Counted from the stretch's first letter, positions 27,644-37,146 are shown. The stretch is DNA of 64,000 nucleotides from Lachnospiraceae bacterium (GCA_015057115.1 SVEZ01000009.1:53521-117520); one strand, 5' to 3'. Translations and numbers: made by a program. The notes: generated from the sequence alone by a model not told the origin.

Positions 27644-28693
27644 ATGACTATGCACGGCGGAGATATTTATCGTAACAAGGTGACACTGGATTATTCGGTA
27701 AACACCAACCCTCTGGGTGTATGTGAGGAAGTAAAAAAGGCACTTTTATCTTCCATGGAGGAAGTGGAGCATTATCCGGACTATTATTGTGAGGAGTTAA
27801 AAGAGGCCTTGGCGGAATATCATCAGTTGAAGCCGGAACAGATTCTTTGCGGAAACGGCGCTTCCGAAATCATTACGGCAGTATGTCGTTATGTGCAGCC
27901 CCAAAAGGTGTTGCTTCCGGTGCCTGGTTTTTCCGGCTATGAAAAGGCTTTAAAGGCAGTGGGGGCAGGTGTTTGCTATGTTTTGTCCCAGGCAGACAGC
28001 GAGTTTGCGGCAACAGAAACCATTATTAAAGCTATTCGAGAGCAGAAACCGGATATGCTGTTTTTAACAAATCCCAATAATCCTACGGGACAGCTGTTAA
28101 GCAAAAAATCCGTGGACAAGATTGTGGCTGCCTGCGATAAAGCCCAGACGTTTTTGGTGGTGGATGAATGCTTTATCGAGTTGACCATGTATCGGGATGA
28201 AAGTTTATTATATCGAGGTATTCCCAAGAACGCCCTGGTGCTTCGGGCTTTTACAAAAAGCTATGCCATTCCGGGTGTGCGTTTGGGATATGCGGTTGTA
28301 GCCAATAAAGAACTTAGAGACGGAGTGGAAGAACAGCTTTCCGAGTGGAGTGTATCGATTCCGGCTCAAAAGGCAGGTTTGGTTGCCTTACAGGAAGAGG
28401 CTTATCTGGAGCGTGCCCGTCTGGTAATCGCCCAGGAGCGGGAACGTTTGCGTAAAGAGTTAAAGGAACTGGGAATGCAGGTATTTCCTTCCAGTGCCAA
28501 CTATATTTTGATTTATGATCCGGCAGAGGATGATTCTTTGTATCGGTTCTTATTGCGCTGGGGCATCTTAATTCGGGATTGCAGTGATTATTACGGACTT
28601 TCCCAGGGCTATTATCGGATTGCGGTAAAAATGCCGGAAGAAAACGACCAGCTTTTATCACGAATAAAGGAGTGCTTCTATGCAAGGGATTGA
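27644..28693 (+). CDS. cobD: Threonine-phosphate decarboxylase (PLP enzyme)
   Basis: A 349-residue fold-type I PLP enzyme that makes aminopropanol phosphate for the CbiB reaction. It begins HGGDIYRNKVTLDYSVNTNPLG, the CobD pattern that separates it from HisC, and has FLTNPNNPTGQLL and the PLP lysine in LRAFTKSYAIPGVRLGY. It overlaps cbiC by 14 bases. Its place directly after cbiB fits the shared pathway step. Confidence 0.94.
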   Translation: MTMHGGDIYRNKVTLDYSVNTNPLGVCEEVKKALLSSMEEVEHYPDYYCEELKEALAEYHQLKPEQILCGNGASEIITAVCRYVQPQKVLLPVPGFSGYEKALKAVGAGVCYVLSQADSEFAATETIIKAIREQKPDMLFLTNPNNPTGQLLSKKSVDKIVAACDKAQTFLVVDECFIELTMYRDESLLYRGIPKNALVLRAFTKSYAIPGVRLGYAVVANKELRDGVEEQLSEWSVSIPAQKAGLVALQEEAYLERARLVIAQERERLRKELKELGMQVFPSSANYILIYDPAEDDSLYRFLLRWGILIRDCSDYYGLSQGYYRIAVKMPEENDQLLSRIKECFYARD

Positions 28694-29315
28694 GTACGTG
28701 CTTCCGTCTGAAATCGAAAAGCGAAGCTTTGCCATTATTAAGCAGGAATTAAAAGAACAAAATTTGGTGATTCCGGAAAAGGAGGCTCCCGTTACCATGC
28801 GGGTAATTCATACTACGGCGGATTTTTCCTATGCCGATACTATGCGGTATTCGGAAAATGCCATTGAAAAAGCCAGAGCCCTTATTCGAAACGGAGCGGA
28901 TATTGTAACGGATACCAATATGGCGAAGGCTGGAATCAACAAAAAACGACTGGCAAATTTTGGAGGAGAAGTACACTGCTTTATGGCGGAGGAAGATGTG
29001 GCTGCAGAGGCAAAGCAAAGACAGGTAACCCGGGCAGTGGTGAGTATGGAACGTGCTGCAAAGTTAAATAAACCTATAATTTTTGCATTGGGCAATGCGC
29101 CTACCGCACTTATTTGTTTATATGAAATGATGGAAAAACAAAAATTTATTCCGGAATTTATTATTGGGGTTCCGGTGGGCTTCGTAAATGTGGTGGCTGC
29201 AAAAGAGCTGTTTTTGCAGGGACCGGTACCCTATATTATTAACGAAGGCAGGAAGGGCGGCAGTAATGTGGCGGCAGCCATTGTGAATGCGCTGCTTTAC
29301 GGTATGGAGGCATAG
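28680..29315 (+). CDS. cbiC: Cobalt-precorrin-8 methylmutase
   Basis: A 211-residue enzyme that moves the C11 methyl group to C12 to form cobyrinic acid. Family segments are EIEKRSFAIIKQEL, MRVIHTTADFSYADTMRYS (with the catalytic His), GADIVTDTNMAKAGI and ALGNAPTALICLYEM. The length is normal. It overlaps cobD and lies 2 bases from cbiD. Confidence 0.96.
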   Translation: MQGIEYVLPSEIEKRSFAIIKQELKEQNLVIPEKEAPVTMRVIHTTADFSYADTMRYSENAIEKARALIRNGADIVTDTNMAKAGINKKRLANFGGEVHCFMAEEDVAAEAKQRQVTRAVVSMERAAKLNKPIIFALGNAPTALICLYEMMEKQKFIPEFIIGVPVGFVNVVAAKELFLQGPVPYIINEGRKGGSNVAAAIVNALLYGMEA

Positions 29316-29317
29316 GA

Positions 29318-30439
29318 ATGCGATACGGATTTACCACCGGAAGCTGTGCGGCAGCTGCGGCAAAAGCGGCAACCTTCATGTTGCTTACGGGAATGGAGAA
29401 AAACAAAATTGAAATAGAGACCCCAAAGGGCATCCTATTTCCTGCGGAAATTGTGGATATTTGTCGAGAGGAAAAGCGGGTGCGTTGCGCCGTAATTAAG
29501 GATGGAGGCGATGATCCGGATGTAACCACCGGTGCCCATGTGGTGGCAGAGGTGTCTTATTGGGAGGAAACCGCTGAGGATGGCATTTTTCTTTGCGGTG
29601 GCAAAGGCGTGGGAATGGTTACCAAACCGGGGCTTTCCGTTGCTGTAGGAAAACCGGCAATTAATCCGGTGCCGGAGCAGATGATTCGCAAAGAAGTAGG
29701 AGAAGTGTTAAACCTATGCGATTATTCCGGAACTTTGCGGGTGGAGATTTCCGTTACCGAAGGGGAAGAATTGGCGCAAAAGACCTTTAACCCAAGGTTG
29801 GGAATTACCGGAGGGATTTCTATTCTGGGAACCACGGGAATTGTGGAACCCATGAGTGAAAAAGCCCTTTTGGATACCATTTATGTGGAATTAAAGCAAA
29901 AGAAGGCTTTGGGGTATGACATTGTGGCAGTTTCTCCGGGAAACTATGGTCTGGATTTCATGAAAGAAACCTTTGACTATGATTTGGATAAAAGTGTAAA
30001 GTGCTCAAACTTTATTGGAGATACTATAGATATGGCGGTTAAGCTGGGTTTTTCCGGTATGCTTTTAACCGGTCATATCGGAAAGTTGATTAAGGTTTCC
30101 GGCGGAATGATGAATACCCATTCCAAAGAAGGAGATTGTCGAATGGAGCTTATGTGTGCCTGGGGCATTAAAAACGGATTGTCCTTAGCAGGTGCAAAAG
30201 CGATGCTAAAAAGCGTTACCACCGAAGAAGGAGTGCGCATTTTGCAGGAAGAAGGAATTCTTTCCCCTGCCATGGAAGAAATGATGGAAAATATTTTGTT
30301 TTATCTAAGACGGCGTAGTACTGACCAACTGGCGGTGGAATGCATGGTATATGCCACAGAGTACGGATTGCTGGCAAAATCTCCAAGTGCGGAGGAATTT
30401 TTGAATCGATGCAGAGAATGCGGAGAGGGAAGGCTATAA
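29318..30439 (+). CDS. cbiD: Cobalt-precorrin-5B C1-methyltransferase
   Basis: A 373-residue enzyme of the anaerobic pathway; it is specific to organisms that insert cobalt early. The start MRYGFTTGSCAAAAAKAA is diagnostic. Also seen are VIKDGGDDPDVTTGAHV and GITGGISILGTTGIVEPMSE. It is placed 2 bases after cbiC. Its presence, with cbiG, argues strongly for the anaerobic route. Confidence 0.96.
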   Translation: MRYGFTTGSCAAAAAKAATFMLLTGMEKNKIEIETPKGILFPAEIVDICREEKRVRCAVIKDGGDDPDVTTGAHVVAEVSYWEETAEDGIFLCGGKGVGMVTKPGLSVAVGKPAINPVPEQMIRKEVGEVLNLCDYSGTLRVEISVTEGEELAQKTFNPRLGITGGISILGTTGIVEPMSEKALLDTIYVELKQKKALGYDIVAVSPGNYGLDFMKETFDYDLDKSVKCSNFIGDTIDMAVKLGFSGMLLTGHIGKLIKVSGGMMNTHSKEGDCRMELMCAWGIKNGLSLAGAKAMLKSVTTEEGVRILQEEGILSPAMEEMMENILFYLRRRSTDQLAVECMVYATEYGLLAKSPSAEEFLNRCRECGEGRL

Positions 30440-30467
30440 AGTAAAATTTGAGTAAAGGAGACCGAAC

Positions 30468-31229
30468 ATGGTACATTTTGTGGGTGCCGGCTGTGGCGCA
30501 AAGGATTTGATAACGGTAAGGGGACAGCGACTTATTGAGGCAGCGGATGTGATAATCTATGCCGGATCCCTGGTAAATCCCGAACTTTTAGAGTCGGCAA
30601 AACCCTCCTGCGAAATTCACAACAGCGCTTACCTGACCCTGGAAGAAGTAATTTCACTTATGGAAAAAGGGGTTGCAAGAGGAAAAGAGATTGTACGACT
30701 TCATACCGGGGACCCGTCTCTTTACGGAGCTATTAAAGAGCAGATGGATGCCTTAAGTCAGGCAGGGATTTCCTATGATGTTTGTCCGGGAGTGACGGCA
30801 GCTTTTGGCGCTGCGGCTGCACTGAATTTGGAGTATACCTTACCGGGAGTAAGCCAATCTCTGATTCTTACCCGTATGGAGGGCAAAACCGGTGTTCCGG
30901 AAAAAGAATCCATTGAAAGCTTTGCAGCCCATCAGGCAACCATGGCAATCTACTTAAGCGCGGGTATGTTGGATAAGTTAAGCAAACGATTAGTAGAGGG
31001 TGGATATAAGCCATCCACACCAGCGGCCATTATTTATAAGGCAAGCTGGCCGGAGGAAGAAGCCTATATTTGTACCATAGAAGATTTATATGACACAGCG
31101 AAAGCCCACCAAATTACAAAAACAGCCTTGGTGTTGGTAGGAGATGTAATCGGAGGAGCAAACTACGAAAAATCCAGATTATATGCGGCGGATTTTTCTA
31201 CGGAATATCGAAAGGGAACCGAGGGATAA
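30468..31229 (+). CDS. cbiF: Cobalt-precorrin-4 C11-methyltransferase
   Basis: A 253-residue SAM-dependent methyltransferase of the tetrapyrrole methylase fold. Signals are MVHFVGAGCGAKDLITVRG, ADVIIYAGSLVNPELL, the SAM/corrin loop IVRLHTGDPSLYGAI, and PGVTAAFGAAAALNLEYTLP. The opening FVGAGCG and the GSLVNP stretch point to CbiF rather than CbiH or CbiL. AGGAG precedes the start. cbiG begins one base after its stop. Confidence 0.95.
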   Translation: MVHFVGAGCGAKDLITVRGQRLIEAADVIIYAGSLVNPELLESAKPSCEIHNSAYLTLEEVISLMEKGVARGKEIVRLHTGDPSLYGAIKEQMDALSQAGISYDVCPGVTAAFGAAAALNLEYTLPGVSQSLILTRMEGKTGVPEKESIESFAAHQATMAIYLSAGMLDKLSKRLVEGGYKPSTPAAIIYKASWPEEEAYICTIEDLYDTAKAHQITKTALVLVGDVIGGANYEKSRLYAADFSTEYRKGTEG

Positions 31230-31230
31230 A

Positions 31231-32250
31231 ATGAGCAGAAACAGAATCATTCGAGCTTGCGGATTTACGGAAAGAGGAAAGATACTTCTTTCGAGGTTGG
31301 ACCGGGCTGATGAGGAAAATTTTTATAAAATTCGATATAATGAGCCGTTAAAAGAATGGATTGAGGAAGGCTTTGCCCTGTCTGAACCCATTCTTTTTGT
31401 GGGAGCTACAGGGATTGCAGTGCGAAGTATTGCTCCCTTTGTAAAGGATAAGCGTATGGACAGTCCGGTACTGGTGGTGGATGAAGGTGGGCAATTTGTT
31501 ATTCCGCTTTTATCCGGACATTTGGGCGGTGCCAATGAACTGGCGGGATTGCTGGCGGCAAAGCTTCAGGCAGTGCCGGTGATCACCACGGCTACAGATG
31601 TAAACGGAGTTTTTTCCGTGGATGATTTTGCAAGACGAAACGGGCTTTCACTTTTTCCAAAGGAGGGGATCCGGGAGGTCTCTTCCCGTTTATTGGAGGA
31701 AGGTCAGATTCGAATGCGAATTGCACCGGAAATCAGCTACGATAAAAATCGGGTTCCGCAAGAAATATTTCTTGTTGAATCTGTAAATGAACCCGTTGAC
31801 GTGGAAATCCTACCGGATGACGGAAAGCCATCCGGCAAAGCAACCCTTACCCTTACTTTTAAACCGTATATTCTCGGAATGGGATGTAAGAAGGATACGC
31901 CTTTCATAAAGCTAGAGGGATTTTTGCAGGAAAAGCTGCAGGTACCGGTTTTAAAGGTGGCGGCCATAGCAAGTATAGATTTGAAAAAGAAAGAAGAAGG
32001 ATTGCTAGCTTTGGCGGCGCAGCAGCATGTGCCCTTTTATACCTATGCGAAGGAAGAGCTTTTAACCGTAAAGGGGGATGAAGCAGAATCGGATTTTGTG
32101 CAGGCAGTGACGGGAGTGCCCAATGTGTGCGAAAAAAGTGCCCTGTATTGTGCAGGGGAGGATGGAGTATTGGTACAGAAAAAAACGGCAGAAAATGGAA
32201 TGACGTTGGCAGTGGCAAAGCGAATTCCGAAGCTTAAGGAGTGGACGTAG
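31231..32250 (+). CDS. cbiG: Cobalt-precorrin-5A hydrolase
   Basis: A 339-residue enzyme that opens the delta-lactone and releases acetaldehyde during ring contraction. The N-terminal part has FVGATGIAVRSIAPFVKDKRMDSPVLVVDE and PLLSGHLGGANELAGLLA, typical for CbiG. The C-terminal domain begins LGMGCKKDTPF, the CobE-like part. ATG 31231 is chosen; an upstream in-frame start lies within cbiF. cbiH follows with no spacer. Confidence 0.94.
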   Translation: MSRNRIIRACGFTERGKILLSRLDRADEENFYKIRYNEPLKEWIEEGFALSEPILFVGATGIAVRSIAPFVKDKRMDSPVLVVDEGGQFVIPLLSGHLGGANELAGLLAAKLQAVPVITTATDVNGVFSVDDFARRNGLSLFPKEGIREVSSRLLEEGQIRMRIAPEISYDKNRVPQEIFLVESVNEPVDVEILPDDGKPSGKATLTLTFKPYILGMGCKKDTPFIKLEGFLQEKLQVPVLKVAAIASIDLKKKEEGLLALAAQQHVPFYTYAKEELLTVKGDEAESDFVQAVTGVPNVCEKSALYCAGEDGVLVQKKTAENGMTLAVAKRIPKLKEWT

Positions 32251-32985
32251 ATGAGAAAAGAGATTTGCATTGTGGGCATGGGCCCCGGTGATATTACCAT
32301 GATGACAAAAGAAGCGGAAAATGCTTTGCAGGATTCGGACGTGATTGTGGGTTACACCGTATATGTGGACTTAGTTAAGAAATATTTCCCGGAAAAGGAA
32401 TTTTTGACAACGCCGATGCGGGAAGAAGTGAAGAGATGTCGCCTTTGTTTTGATTTGGCAAAGGAAGGAAAAAACGTGGCTTTAATCTGTAGCGGTGATG
32501 CGGGAGTGTACGGAATGGCAGCGCCCATGTACGAACTGTTGCCGGAGTATGAGGGAGTAAGTCTTAGGGTGGTACCGGGAATCACTGCGGCAAACAGTGG
32601 AGCGGCAGTATTAGGTGCACCTTTGAATCATGATTTTTGCGTGATTAGCTTAAGTGATTTGCTGACTCCTTGGGAGCAGATTGAAAAGCGCCTGCGAGCT
32701 GCCATTGCCGGAGATTTTGCCATGGCTATTTACAATCCCGGTAGTCATACAAGAAAGGATTATTTAAAACATGCCTGTGAAATCATGCTGGATGAGGGTG
32801 CGGACAAAAACAGAGCCTGTGGCTATGTTCGTGCCATCGGCAGAGAAGGTACGAAGGCACAGGTTTGTACCCTGGAGGAATTAAAGGATAGAGAAGTGGA
32901 TATGTTTACCACCGTATTTATCGGAAATTCTCAGTCTATTATGCAGGATGGAAAGCTGGTTACAAAGAGGGGTTATCAGATATGA
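32251..32985 (+). CDS. cbiH: Cobalt-precorrin-3B C17-methyltransferase
   Basis: A 244-residue tetrapyrrole methylase that carries out methylation with ring contraction. Motifs include IVGMGPGDITMMTKEAENALQ, VIVGYTVYVDLV, the loop ALICSGDAGVYGMAAP, and VPGITAANSGAAVLGAPLNHDFC. The GYTVYVDL segment is the usual mark of CbiH/CobJ. It overlaps the downstream fusion gene by 4 bases (ATGA). Confidence 0.95.
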   Translation: MRKEICIVGMGPGDITMMTKEAENALQDSDVIVGYTVYVDLVKKYFPEKEFLTTPMREEVKRCRLCFDLAKEGKNVALICSGDAGVYGMAAPMYELLPEYEGVSLRVVPGITAANSGAAVLGAPLNHDFCVISLSDLLTPWEQIEKRLRAAIAGDFAMAIYNPGSHTRKDYLKHACEIMLDEGADKNRACGYVRAIGREGTKAQVCTLEELKDREVDMFTTVFIGNSQSIMQDGKLVTKRGYQI

Positions 32986-35033
32986 AAAGGCTTTTGATTT
33001 TTGGCGGTACAACAGAAGGGCGACAGTTATCAGAGTGGGCAGCAGATGCGGGGATACCCTGTGAAGTTCATGTGGCAACGGAGTATGGGGAGCAGGTGAT
33101 GCCGGAAAAAGACAAACTATCGGTAAAGACCGGCCGCCTGAAAAAAGAGGATATGCATCTTCTGGTGGAAAAAGGCGAATATTTGGCGGTGATAGATGCC
33201 ACTCATCCCTTTGCTGTGGAAGTAACGAAAACCATTCGGGAAGCCTTGGAGGATTCTGCAATTCCCTATTTTCGCTTGTTGCGGGATGTGAACCTGGAAA
33301 CAGAATCGGTGGTGGAAAGAAACGGGATTCGGTTGTACAAGGATACGGAGACATGTATCAAAGCCTTAGAGCAGACAGAGGGAAGGATTTTTCTTACAAC
33401 AGGAAGCAAGGAACTTTCCAAATATTGTACGGAAAAATTAAAAGACCGTTTAGTGGTGCGGGTTTTGCCGGGAATGGAAAGCTTGCAACTTTGCTATGAC
33501 AGCGGACTGTTGGGAAGCCAGATTATAGCCATGCAGGGACCGTTTTCCGTAGAGAGCAATGTGGCTCAATTTCATCAGATGCAGGCGGAGCATGTGGTAA
33601 CCAAACAGGCAGGCAGAAATGGCGGCTTGCAGGAAAAAATAGAAGCGGCGAGAGCGGTTGGTGCCACAATTCATATGATTTCCTGCCCGGAGATGAATCG
33701 GGAGAATAGCTTTGATATGGAAGAAATCTGTGAAAAGCTTAGTGAACTTACCGGCAGGAAAATTCAATTTTCCCAAGGTGAAAAGAAGGAAGAAGAAAAA
33801 CTTCAGGTTACCCTTGCGGGAATTGGCATGGGGGCAGAAAAGGGCATGACCCTGGAGGTGGAGCAGGCCATAAAGGAAGCGGACGTGATATTTGGCGCTT
33901 CCCGGATGCTTGGCATTTGCCCGGAACAAAAGAAGACCTATCCCTATTATCTGGCAAAAGATATTTTGCCGACTCTTACGGAAGGCTATAACAAGAAGCA
34001 TATAAAGAAAGCGGTGGTACTGTTTTCCGGGGATTCCGGTTTCTATAGCGGAACGGCAAAGCTTTTGGAAAAGCTTGAGGAATTACCTTTTGTGCAGACG
34101 AGAGTTCTTCCCGGAATCGCATCCCCGGTGTATTTGGCGGCTCGTTTAGGTGTCAGCTGGCAGGATGCGGGACTTTTCAGTACCCACGGAGTGGAACGAG
34201 GGGAGTGGGAGCAACAGTTTGTCCATGCTTTTTTATATGGAAAAAAGAGCTTTTTCCTCACCTCAGGAAGCGAGGATGTTGCCAGAATGTGTAGTCTTAT
34301 TCAGGAACTTGGAGGGCTTGGGAAGTCAGATCGATTTGCCTATGGGTACTGCCTTTCCTACCCGGAGGAAGAGGTTAAAGAGATTAACATAGAAATGCCG
34401 CCGAAAAAGGAGGGACTGTATGTCATGTATTTGGAAGCAGGAAATCCGAGAGAGAAAAAATTAACCCCGGGAATTCCGGATGAGCGTTTTTTACGAAGCA
34501 AGGTGCCCATGACCAAGGAGGAGGTAAGGGCGTTAACCCTGTGTAAAATGGATCTTACAGAGGAATCGGTGGTTTATGATATCGGAAGCGGAACCGGATC
34601 TGTTTCTGTGGAGGTGGCGAGAATGCATCCCACCATCCGCGTATTTTCTCTGGAAAGAAAAGAGGAAGGGGTGGAGCTTTTAAAACAAAACCTGGAAAAG
34701 TTCCATCTCCACAACGTTACTGCCATAAATGCTTTGGCACCGGAGGGATTGGAGCAGTTACCTCCGGCGGACATCGCCTTTATCGGTGGAAGTGGCGGAA
34801 AGCTGTCCGAAATAGTGGCGGCCTTATATCAAAAGAATCCCAAGATGCAGATTCTGATTACAGCAGTAACCATGGATTCCATTGTGGCAGTGGAGAAAAT
34901 GCTGAAACAGTACCCCAATGCCAGGACGGAAACAGTGGAAATTCAGGCGAACCGGGTAAAACCCGTGGGAGACTATCGGATGTTAAATGCAAATAATCCG
35001 GTATTTTTATATATCCTTCGGTTAGAAGAGTAG
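32982..35033 (+). CDS. cbiJET: Trifunctional fusion: precorrin-6A reductase (CbiJ), C5-methyltransferase (CbiE) and C15-methyltransferase/decarboxylase (CbiT)
   Basis: A 683-residue protein joining three sequential steps. Residues 1-~260 are CbiJ/CobK, with LIFGGTTEGRQLSEWAADAG, IDATHPFAVEVTK and TTGSKELSKY. Residues ~272-490 are CbiE, with VTLAGIGMGAEKGMTLEVEQ and LFSGDSGFYSGTAKLLEKL. Residues ~500-683 are CbiT, with PMTKEEVRALTLCKM and the SAM site YDIGSGTGSVSVEVA. No internal stop or frameshift was seen, so it is a genuine fusion. CbiE-CbiT fusions (CobL-like) are common; adding CbiJ at the front is rarer. Confidence 0.94.
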   Translation: MKRLLIFGGTTEGRQLSEWAADAGIPCEVHVATEYGEQVMPEKDKLSVKTGRLKKEDMHLLVEKGEYLAVIDATHPFAVEVTKTIREALEDSAIPYFRLLRDVNLETESVVERNGIRLYKDTETCIKALEQTEGRIFLTTGSKELSKYCTEKLKDRLVVRVLPGMESLQLCYDSGLLGSQIIAMQGPFSVESNVAQFHQMQAEHVVTKQAGRNGGLQEKIEAARAVGATIHMISCPEMNRENSFDMEEICEKLSELTGRKIQFSQGEKKEEEKLQVTLAGIGMGAEKGMTLEVEQAIKEADVIFGASRMLGICPEQKKTYPYYLAKDILPTLTEGYNKKHIKKAVVLFSGDSGFYSGTAKLLEKLEELPFVQTRVLPGIASPVYLAARLGVSWQDAGLFSTHGVERGEWEQQFVHAFLYGKKSFFLTSGSEDVARMCSLIQELGGLGKSDRFAYGYCLSYPEEEVKEINIEMPPKKEGLYVMYLEAGNPREKKLTPGIPDERFLRSKVPMTKEEVRALTLCKMDLTEESVVYDIGSGTGSVSVEVARMHPTIRVFSLERKEEGVELLKQNLEKFHLHNVTAINALAPEGLEQLPPADIAFIGGSGGKLSEIVAALYQKNPKMQILITAVTMDSIVAVEKMLKQYPNARTETVEIQANRVKPVGDYRMLNANNPVFLYILRLEE

Positions 35034-35055
35034 CGAAAGGAAAACTGGTAAAAGT

Positions 35056-36420
35056 ATGAAGCGATTTGTTCTGGCGGCGCCCAAAAGCGGTAGCGGTAAG
35101 ACCACCATAACCTGCGGAATGATTGCCGCATTAAAAAAGCGAGACTTAAAGGTGCAGTCCTTTAAATGCGGCCCCGACTATATTGATCCCATGTTTCATC
35201 GAGAGGTGCTTGGGGTGCCTTCCAAAAATCTGGATTTGTTTTTTACAGACGAGGAAAAAACAAGACAGCTGTTTTACCGGGATAATCGGGCAGATATTTC
35301 CGTAATTGAAGGAGTAATGGGACTTTACGACGGATTGGGTGGCATCAGTGAAGAGGCCAGCACCTATCATTTGGCAAAAACACTGGAGGCTCCCATTATT
35401 CTTGTGGTGGACGCCCATGGAATGGGGCGTTCCCTGGTGGCGGAGCTAAAGGGATTTTTGGAATATGATACAGCTCATCTAATTCAGGGGGTAATCCTAA
35501 ATAAAATAACCAAAGGTTTTTTTGAACTAATAAAGCCTGTGATTGAAAAAGAGTTGCAGCTTTCGGTTGTGGGATTTTTTCCAAAACAGGAAAATCTGGC
35601 AATTGAAAGTCGCCACTTAGGACTGACTATGCCGGGAGAACAGGAACAGCTTCTTGAAAAGGTAAATCAGGCGGCGGAGGTTTTGGAAGAATGCGTTAAT
35701 CTTGAAAGCATTCTGCAGCTGATGTCAGAGGAGCCGGTAGAAAAGGAAGCAGGAAATGAGGACGCGAAATCCGGCAAAAATAAGCAACCTGTGCGGATTG
35801 CAGTTGCCCGGGATGAAGCTTTTTGTTTCTATTATGAAGATAATCTGCGTTTACTTAAAGAAGCGGGGGCGGAATTGGTCTTCTTTTCCCCCATCCATGA
35901 TGAGAAGCTACCGGAAGGTACAAAGGGCTTACTGTTAGGCGGCGGTTATCCGGAGCTTTTTGCAAAAGAATTGGCGGAGAATCTTTCTATGTTAAGAAGC
36001 ATAAGACAGGCCATAGAAAACGGTATTCCATCCTTGGCGGAATGCGGAGGCTTTATGTATCTGCATGAGAGTATGATGGGGGAAGACGGGAAGAACTATG
36101 AAATGGTGGGAGCAGTAAAGGGAAGCTGTGAGAAAAAGCAAAGGCTAATACGTTTTGGCTACGCCTCTTTTGAAGAAAAAAATCCCTGCTTTATGCCGCA
36201 GGGATCCTTAATCAAAGGTCATGAGTTTCATTATTATGACAGTACCGATAACGGAGCGGCGGTTAGGGCAAAAAAACCCACCGGCAACCGTAGTTGGGAA
36301 GCCTGTCATGTGGGGGAGAATCATTGGTGGGGATTTCCCCATTTATATTATGAAAGTTGTCCGGAGTTTGCACAACAGTTTGTAACGGTGTGTGGGAGCT
36401 GGAAAACGAAGAGTTTGTAA
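35056..36420 (+). CDS. cbiA: Cobyrinate a,c-diamide synthase
   Basis: A 454-residue glutamine amidotransferase that amidates the a and c side chains of cobyrinate. The ATPase half has RFVLAAPKSGSGKTTITCGM, QSFKCGPDYIDPMFH and VIEGVMGLYDGLGG. The glutaminase half has LLLGGGYPELFAKELAEN, the nucleophile Cys in LAECGGFMYL and the His in IKGHEFHYYD. It is the last gene of the cobalamin unit and is followed by a terminator. Confidence 0.96.
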   Translation: MKRFVLAAPKSGSGKTTITCGMIAALKKRDLKVQSFKCGPDYIDPMFHREVLGVPSKNLDLFFTDEEKTRQLFYRDNRADISVIEGVMGLYDGLGGISEEASTYHLAKTLEAPIILVVDAHGMGRSLVAELKGFLEYDTAHLIQGVILNKITKGFFELIKPVIEKELQLSVVGFFPKQENLAIESRHLGLTMPGEQEQLLEKVNQAAEVLEECVNLESILQLMSEEPVEKEAGNEDAKSGKNKQPVRIAVARDEAFCFYYEDNLRLLKEAGAELVFFSPIHDEKLPEGTKGLLLGGGYPELFAKELAENLSMLRSIRQAIENGIPSLAECGGFMYLHESMMGEDGKNYEMVGAVKGSCEKKQRLIRFGYASFEEKNPCFMPQGSLIKGHEFHYYDSTDNGAAVRAKKPTGNRSWEACHVGENHWWGFPHLYYESCPEFAQQFVTVCGSWKTKSL

Positions 36421-36465
36421 AAGGTAAGCAGGGGTGTTTCTTTAGCGAAGTGGAGTTTGGCTCTG

Positions 36466-36509
36466 AAAAAACGGCATAGCCATGTAGGAGCGGCTACGCC
36501 GTTTTTCTT
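36466..36509 (+). terminator. Terminator closing the cobalamin unit
   Basis: ACGGCATAGCC pairs with GGCTACGCCGT (one mismatch) around a 10-base loop and is followed by TTTTTCTTT. It reads into the 3' end of the convergent antitoxin gene, which stops at 36509. Confidence 0.8.
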
Positions 36510-36802
36510 TATCCCGGACTTTTCGGGGAAAAGGTTACATTCAACACCATATCCATTCCGTCTGCAAGTCTTTGTAATAGTTTTATGGAGGGGTTACGTG
36601 TTCCGTTTTCCAGTTTACTGATTTCTGTCTGAGCAATACCGGTTCTGGCAGAGAGTTCTCTCTGCGTAAGGTTTTGTGAAACTCTGGCATCAATCAATGC
36701 ACGGATTACATTCATCTCCGGTTGAAGTGTCTCATATTCTTTTTTGAAATTCTCATCTTGTAATCGTTTTTTCTTATATTCTTCTAAGGTCATAGAAATC
36801 AC
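36509..36802 (-). CDS. HTH (XRE/Cro-type) antitoxin, HigA-like
   Basis: A 97-residue DNA-binding protein. The helix-turn-helix (about 45-90) reads NLTQRELSARTGIAQTEISKLENGTRNPSIKLLQRLADG, written here in parts: NLTQRELSARTGIAQTEISK then LENGTRNPSIKLL. The N-terminal ~40 residues are charged and probably wrap the toxin. It overlaps the toxin gene by 4 bases and lies downstream of it, the toxin-first order of HigBA-type systems. It probably represses its own promoter at the palindrome 37173-37188. Confidence 0.9.
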   Translation of the reverse strand: MISMTLEEYKKKRLQDENFKKEYETLQPEMNVIRALIDARVSQNLTQRELSARTGIAQTEISKLENGTRNPSIKLLQRLADGMDMVLNVTFSPKSPG

Positions 36803-37146
36803 CGTCCTTCTCGACTAATCCAATCATCCCGTCGCTGCTTGGCAGTTTCAATCTCTTGCCGTGGCGTTTTTTGTGTTTTTTTGACAAAACCGTTTGTAAT
36901 AATGATTTTCCCCTCATAGTAAAAGAAATATAAGATTCTTACAATGCCACTGCCTTGTTTACAGCGTAATTCAAAAATACCATCTTCCAAATGTTTGGAG
37001 TAAGGCATTCGCAAATTGTTTCCGTATTCTTCCAGAATTTCCATAAGACCAACGAGTTTTGCGGTCATCTTATCATCTAGAGAATCAAGAAATTCTTCAA
37101 TAGGTCTTTGTCCGTCTTTTGTCTCGTAAAATTCGATCTGGAACAT
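36799..37146 (-). CDS. RelE/HigB-family toxin (phage-derived Gp49-like)
   Basis: A 115-residue protein with the RelE-superfamily pattern of HigB/Gp49 proteins: IEFYETKDGQRPIEEFLDSL at the start, MPYSKHLEDGIFELRC in the middle, RILYFFYYEGKIIITNGFVKK, then PRQEIETAKQRRDDW. Members are ribosome-dependent mRNA nucleases; activity here is inferred. I start at ATG 37146 because AAAGGAG lies just upstream, rather than at the longer in-frame start. It is co-transcribed with the antitoxin. Confidence 0.9.
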   Translation of the reverse strand: MFQIEFYETKDGQRPIEEFLDSLDDKMTAKLVGLMEILEEYGNNLRMPYSKHLEDGIFELRCKQGSGIVRILYFFYYEGKIIITNGFVKKTQKTPRQEIETAKQRRDDWISREGR

